A stretch of DNA of 26,966 bases from NCBI RefSeq assembly GCF_003478505.1, contig NZ_QUFI01000034.1, positions 1 to 26,966 on the forward strand, in the 5' to 3' direction. The stretch is from Clostridium sp. AF27-2AA (lineage in GTDB: Bacteria > Bacillota > Clostridia > Lachnospirales > Lachnospiraceae). A program made the translations under genes and the position numbers. Below the pieces are notes generated by a model that saw only the letters and a list, made by a program, of their open reading frames with translations, was not told the origin of the DNA and ran no database searches. Below are positions 24,601 to 26,966 of the stretch, one piece after another. Within the stretch, counting starts at the first letter, position 1. Each line of letters opens with the position of its first letter.

Positions 24601-25938
24601 ATGGAACTGAATTACGGAATGTCTCTGGAACAGAAGCAGCAGTTATCTCAGAATCAGATACAGTCCCTGGAGTTGCTGGCCATGGACAGTGTAGAACTGA
24701 GTGAATTTTTGCAGGACGAATACCTGGAAAATCCTCTCTTGGATTACTCGGAGGAGCATGCGATGCCGGGCGGCAGGGAGGATATCGGACAGACTTATGA
24801 ACAGCCGCCGGTATTGGAACAGAATTACGACGATACTGCGGAGGAAGAAGACCGAAGAAGAAAAGATATTCCAATGCCGGAGACAGAAAGCATCAAAAAC
24901 TATATTCTGGATCAGCTGCCGGATGGAGCATGCAGCCGGAAACTGGCAGAGTTTATGACAGACTGTCTGGATGATAACGGCTTTTTTACAATACCGACTG
25001 AGGAAGTGGCGCAGAAAACCGGAGTGCCGGAGGCGGAAGTTTCCTGGACTCTGAAGGTGCTGCAGGAACTGGAGCCCTATGGGATTTTCGCACCGGACCT
25101 GAAACACAGCCTGTTAAAACAGCTGGAGATGCAGGGACTAAATAATGCTCCGGTCAGTCAGGTGGTGAAGGAACACCTGCAGGATGTGGCAGATGGAAAG
25201 ATCAGTGTCATTTCCCGGGCGCTGAAGCTCTCAACCGCAGAAGTACGCAAATGCATAGATCAGATCGCAAAGCTGAATCCGAGACCCCTGGGAGAGTTTG
25301 GAGGAAAACGCAACGATTATGTGGTTCCGGATATTATTTTCCGGAAAGATGACGGAAAATGGGAAATTGAACTCAATGATGGATGGGTGGAGGATTATCA
25401 TATCAATGATTATTATCTGAAAATGATGAAGGAATCCACAGACGCTCAGCTTGGGGCTTATTTTCAGAAAAAACTGGAGCGCATCCGTTTTGTGATGAAC
25501 AGTATTGCACAGAGACGCAGGACAATTCTTCAAATATCAGAGCAGATTCTGAATGTACAGGAGCATTTTCTGGATGGAACCGGATTCTTAAAACCCATGA
25601 CGATGACGGATGTGGCAGAAAGCCTTGGAATTCATACTTCTACGGTGAGCCGGGCCATCAAGGGAAAGTATATCCAGTATCCGTGCGGAACCATATTGAT
25701 GAAGCATCTGTTTACGGCATCGGTTTCAGCAGCAGAAGGAAGCGATGCGGTCGGAACCATGCAGATCAAGGAACTGATGAAGGAGCTGATCCGCAACGAA
25801 GATAAGAATAAGCCTTACAGCGATCAGAAGCTTTCATCGCTTTTGAAAGAGCGCGGCATTGAAATTTCAAGACGTGCTGTGGCAAAATACCGGGAAGAAA
25901 TTGGAATTCGAGGAAGCTTTGACCGGAAAGCATTTTAA
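24601..25938 (+). CDS. rpoN: RNA polymerase sigma-54 factor
   Basis: A 445-residue sigma-54, a little shorter than the 477 of E. coli. Region I is glutamine-rich ([20 protein letters not shown]), followed by [15 protein letters not shown]. The core-binding region is central. The -12 element helix-turn-helix reads [20 protein letters not shown] then [17 protein letters not shown], and the RpoN box that contacts -24 is [10 protein letters not shown] at residues 423-432 (consensus ARRTVAKYRE). It starts 4 bases after the activator stop with AGGAG inside that gene's end, so the two are translated from one message. A sigma factor normally placed elsewhere in the genome is here built into the catabolic cluster it serves. 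Confidence 0.96.
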   Translation: MELNYGMSLEQKQQLSQNQIQSLELLAMDSVELSEFLQDEYLENPLLDYSEEHAMPGGREDIGQTYEQPPVLEQNYDDTAEEEDRRRKDIPMPETESIKNYILDQLPDGACSRKLAEFMTDCLDDNGFFTIPTEEVAQKTGVPEAEVSWTLKVLQELEPYGIFAPDLKHSLLKQLEMQGLNNAPVSQVVKEHLQDVADGKISVISRALKLSTAEVRKCIDQIAKLNPRPLGEFGGKRNDYVVPDIIFRKDDGKWEIELNDGWVEDYHINDYYLKMMKESTDAQLGAYFQKKLERIRFVMNSIAQRRRTILQISEQILNVQEHFLDGTGFLKPMTMTDVAESLGIHTSTVSRAIKGKYIQYPCGTILMKHLFTASVSAAEGSDAVGTMQIKELMKELIRNEDKNKPYSDQKLSSLLKERGIEISRRAVAKYREEIGIRGSFDRKAF

Positions 25939-25958
25939 AGAAAAAGGAGAATAAGATT

Positions 25959-26612
25959 ATGAAATTTTTTGTTGATACCGCAAATGTTGAGGAAATCCGC
26001 AAGGCAAATGATATGGGAATTATCTGTGGAGTAACCACCAACCCGTCGCTGATCGCAAAAGAGGGCCGTGATTTCAACCAGGTTATCGCAGAGATCGCTT
26101 CTATTGTGGACGGACCGATCAGTGGCGAGGTAAAGGCTACTACCACCGATGCAGAGGGCATGATCAAAGAAGGCCGCGATATTGCAGCCATCCATCCGAA
26201 TATGGTAGTAAAGATCCCGATGACCGTAGAGGGCTTAAAGGCTGTTAAGGTTCTGCACGCAGAGGGCATTAAGACCAACGTAACTCTGATCTTTTCCGCA
26301 GCACAGGCTCTGTTGGCTGCAAGAGCAGGAGCAACCTACGTTTCCCCGTTCCTGGGCAGACTGGACGACATCTCCATGCCGGGTATTGATCTGATCAACG
26401 AGATCACCGAGATCTTTATGATGCACGACATCCAGACCGAGATCATCGCGGCGAGCATCCGCAACCCGATCCATGTCATTGACTGTGCAAAGGCTGGTGC
26501 TGATATCGCTACGGTTCCGTACAAGGTATTAGAGCAGATGACCAGGCACCCGCTGACCGACCAGGGCATTGCAAAATTCCAGGCAGATTACAAGGCTGTA
26601 TTCGGCGAGTAA
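25959..26612 (+). CDS. Transaldolase, TalC/FSA-type short family
   Basis: A 217-residue class I aldolase of the short transaldolase/fructose-6-phosphate aldolase family. The Schiff-base lysine is Lys85 in VVKIPMT, with [11 protein letters not shown] and [11 protein letters not shown] at the N-terminus. At the residue that separates the two activities, FSA has Gln (FAQVMATT in E. coli), while this protein has Glu57 (SGEVKATT), as in transaldolases. Transfer of dihydroxyacetone units is therefore more likely than free fructose-6-phosphate cleavage. AAGGAG lies 9 bases before the ATG, and 20 bases separate it from rpoN, so it is probably transcribed with the activator and rpoN. It could join the split transketolase in processing phosphosugar intermediates. 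Confidence 0.93.
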   Translation: MKFFVDTANVEEIRKANDMGIICGVTTNPSLIAKEGRDFNQVIAEIASIVDGPISGEVKATTTDAEGMIKEGRDIAAIHPNMVVKIPMTVEGLKAVKVLHAEGIKTNVTLIFSAAQALLAARAGATYVSPFLGRLDDISMPGIDLINEITEIFMMHDIQTEIIAASIRNPIHVIDCAKAGADIATVPYKVLEQMTRHPLTDQGIAKFQADYKAVFGE

Positions 26613-26632
26613 AAATCAGGGAATAAAACAAA

Positions 26633-26667
26633 TACAGGGGTGGGCCGATTGTGCGTCCACCCCTGTA
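26633..26667. repeat. Hairpin after the transaldolase gene
   Basis: TACAGGGGTGG (26633-26643) pairs exactly with CCACCCCTGTA (26657-26667). On the plus strand no T-run follows, so plus-strand termination is uncertain. On the minus strand a T-rich stretch follows, so it could stop transcription entering from the right. Confidence 0.6.
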
Positions 26668-26724
26668 CTGACTTCAGTCTGGTTTCGACAGAAAAAATAA
26701 AAAAGAAAAAAGTGAAAAAAGTTG

Positions 26725-26753
26725 TTGACAGATAGAAAACGCTGTGATAGTAT
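26725..26753 (+). promoter_or_regulatory. Strong promoter of the downstream (rRNA-like) unit
   Basis: TTGACA (26725-26730), a 17-base spacer and TAGTAT (26748-26753), preceded by an A-rich upstream stretch (26695-26720) such as strong rRNA promoters use as an UP element. Confidence 0.75.
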
Positions 26754-26966
26754 ATAACACGTTGCTGCTGACGCGGCAACAACATGAACCTTGAAAATGA
26801 AAGATTGAACAGTGTTTAAAACCCTGAAAATTCTAATAAAAAAGAGTCCTGGTTGGACATCTTTGAAATGAGATTTCAGAACAAAAACAAACCAAACAAC
26901 AGTAGAACGGTTTAAACAATTAGCTAGTGGTTAATTTTTGAATCGGGACAAACGAATTAGAGGTAT
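26754..26966 (+). other. Probable rRNA operon leader (16S gene expected just beyond the window)
   Basis: No reading frame is seen. The stretch contains GAACCTTGAAAAT (around 26786), a phrase typical of the spacer before clostridial 16S genes, and ACATCTTTGAAAT (26857-26869), which resembles the boxA antitermination signal TGCTCTTTGAAAA. TGAAAT-GAG-ATTTCA around 26864-26878 can form a small hairpin. The 16S sequence itself is not reached, so the assignment rests on these leader signals. Confidence 0.55.

Noticed and set aside
1..26966. CRISPR arrays and tRNA genes
   Set aside because: No direct repeats with regular spacers and no cloverleaf sequence were found; the only short regular repeats are the GAAAC and TTGCAA boxes.

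Overview
The window looks like a chromosomal segment of a Gram-positive anaerobic clostridial gut-type bacterium, most likely a Lachnospiraceae. The reasons are strong AGGAGG-type ribosome sites, the protein family styles, lysine/glutamate-rich proteins, a ZTP riboswitch before purine genes, and a clostridial-style rRNA leader at the right edge. This is inferred by reading; no search was run.

Layout. (1) 1-1019: the 3' part of an IscB-type (OMEGA) RNA-guided nuclease gene with an in-frame amber codon, followed by an IS200/IS605-like right-end hairpin that stops just before the start codon of a MacB/FtsX-type ABC permease (1020-2360). (2) 2378-5204: a promoter, a ZTP (pfl) riboswitch with its terminator, then an operon of a PurO-like IMP cyclohydrolase, a stand-alone AICAR transformylase and a ThrH-type HAD phosphatase. 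(3) 5255-6938: a decayed surface-protein gene in at least four reading-frame pieces. (4) 7140-22550: four transcription units, each preceded by a GG-N10-GC sigma-54 promoter: pdxA-like; tctB-tctA-tctC; kdgT plus an amidohydrolase; and a seven-gene operon (TIM-barrel epimerase, racemase-superfamily protein, split transketolase, two tandem TIM-barrel paralogues, D-2-hydroxyacid dehydrogenase). (5) 22591-26612: a second PrpR-type activator, rpoN itself, and a transaldolase. (6) 26633-26966: a hairpin, a strong promoter and what reads as an rRNA operon leader.

How it fits together. Regions 4 and 5 read as a self-contained sigma-54 catabolic island: its own RpoN, two PrpR_N-PAS-AAA+ enhancer-binding activators, four RpoN promoters and the structural genes for uptake and breakdown of an unidentified sugar acid or related compound. 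Three of the four promoters share upstream arrays of GAAAC boxes spaced about one helical turn apart. The fourth, which shares an intergenic region with the minus-strand activator, has TTGCAA boxes instead. This suggests two activators with separate targets. The substrate cannot be named from sequence. A PdxA-family dehydrogenase, split transketolase and transaldolase point to phosphosugar intermediates, yet no sugar kinase is present in the window.
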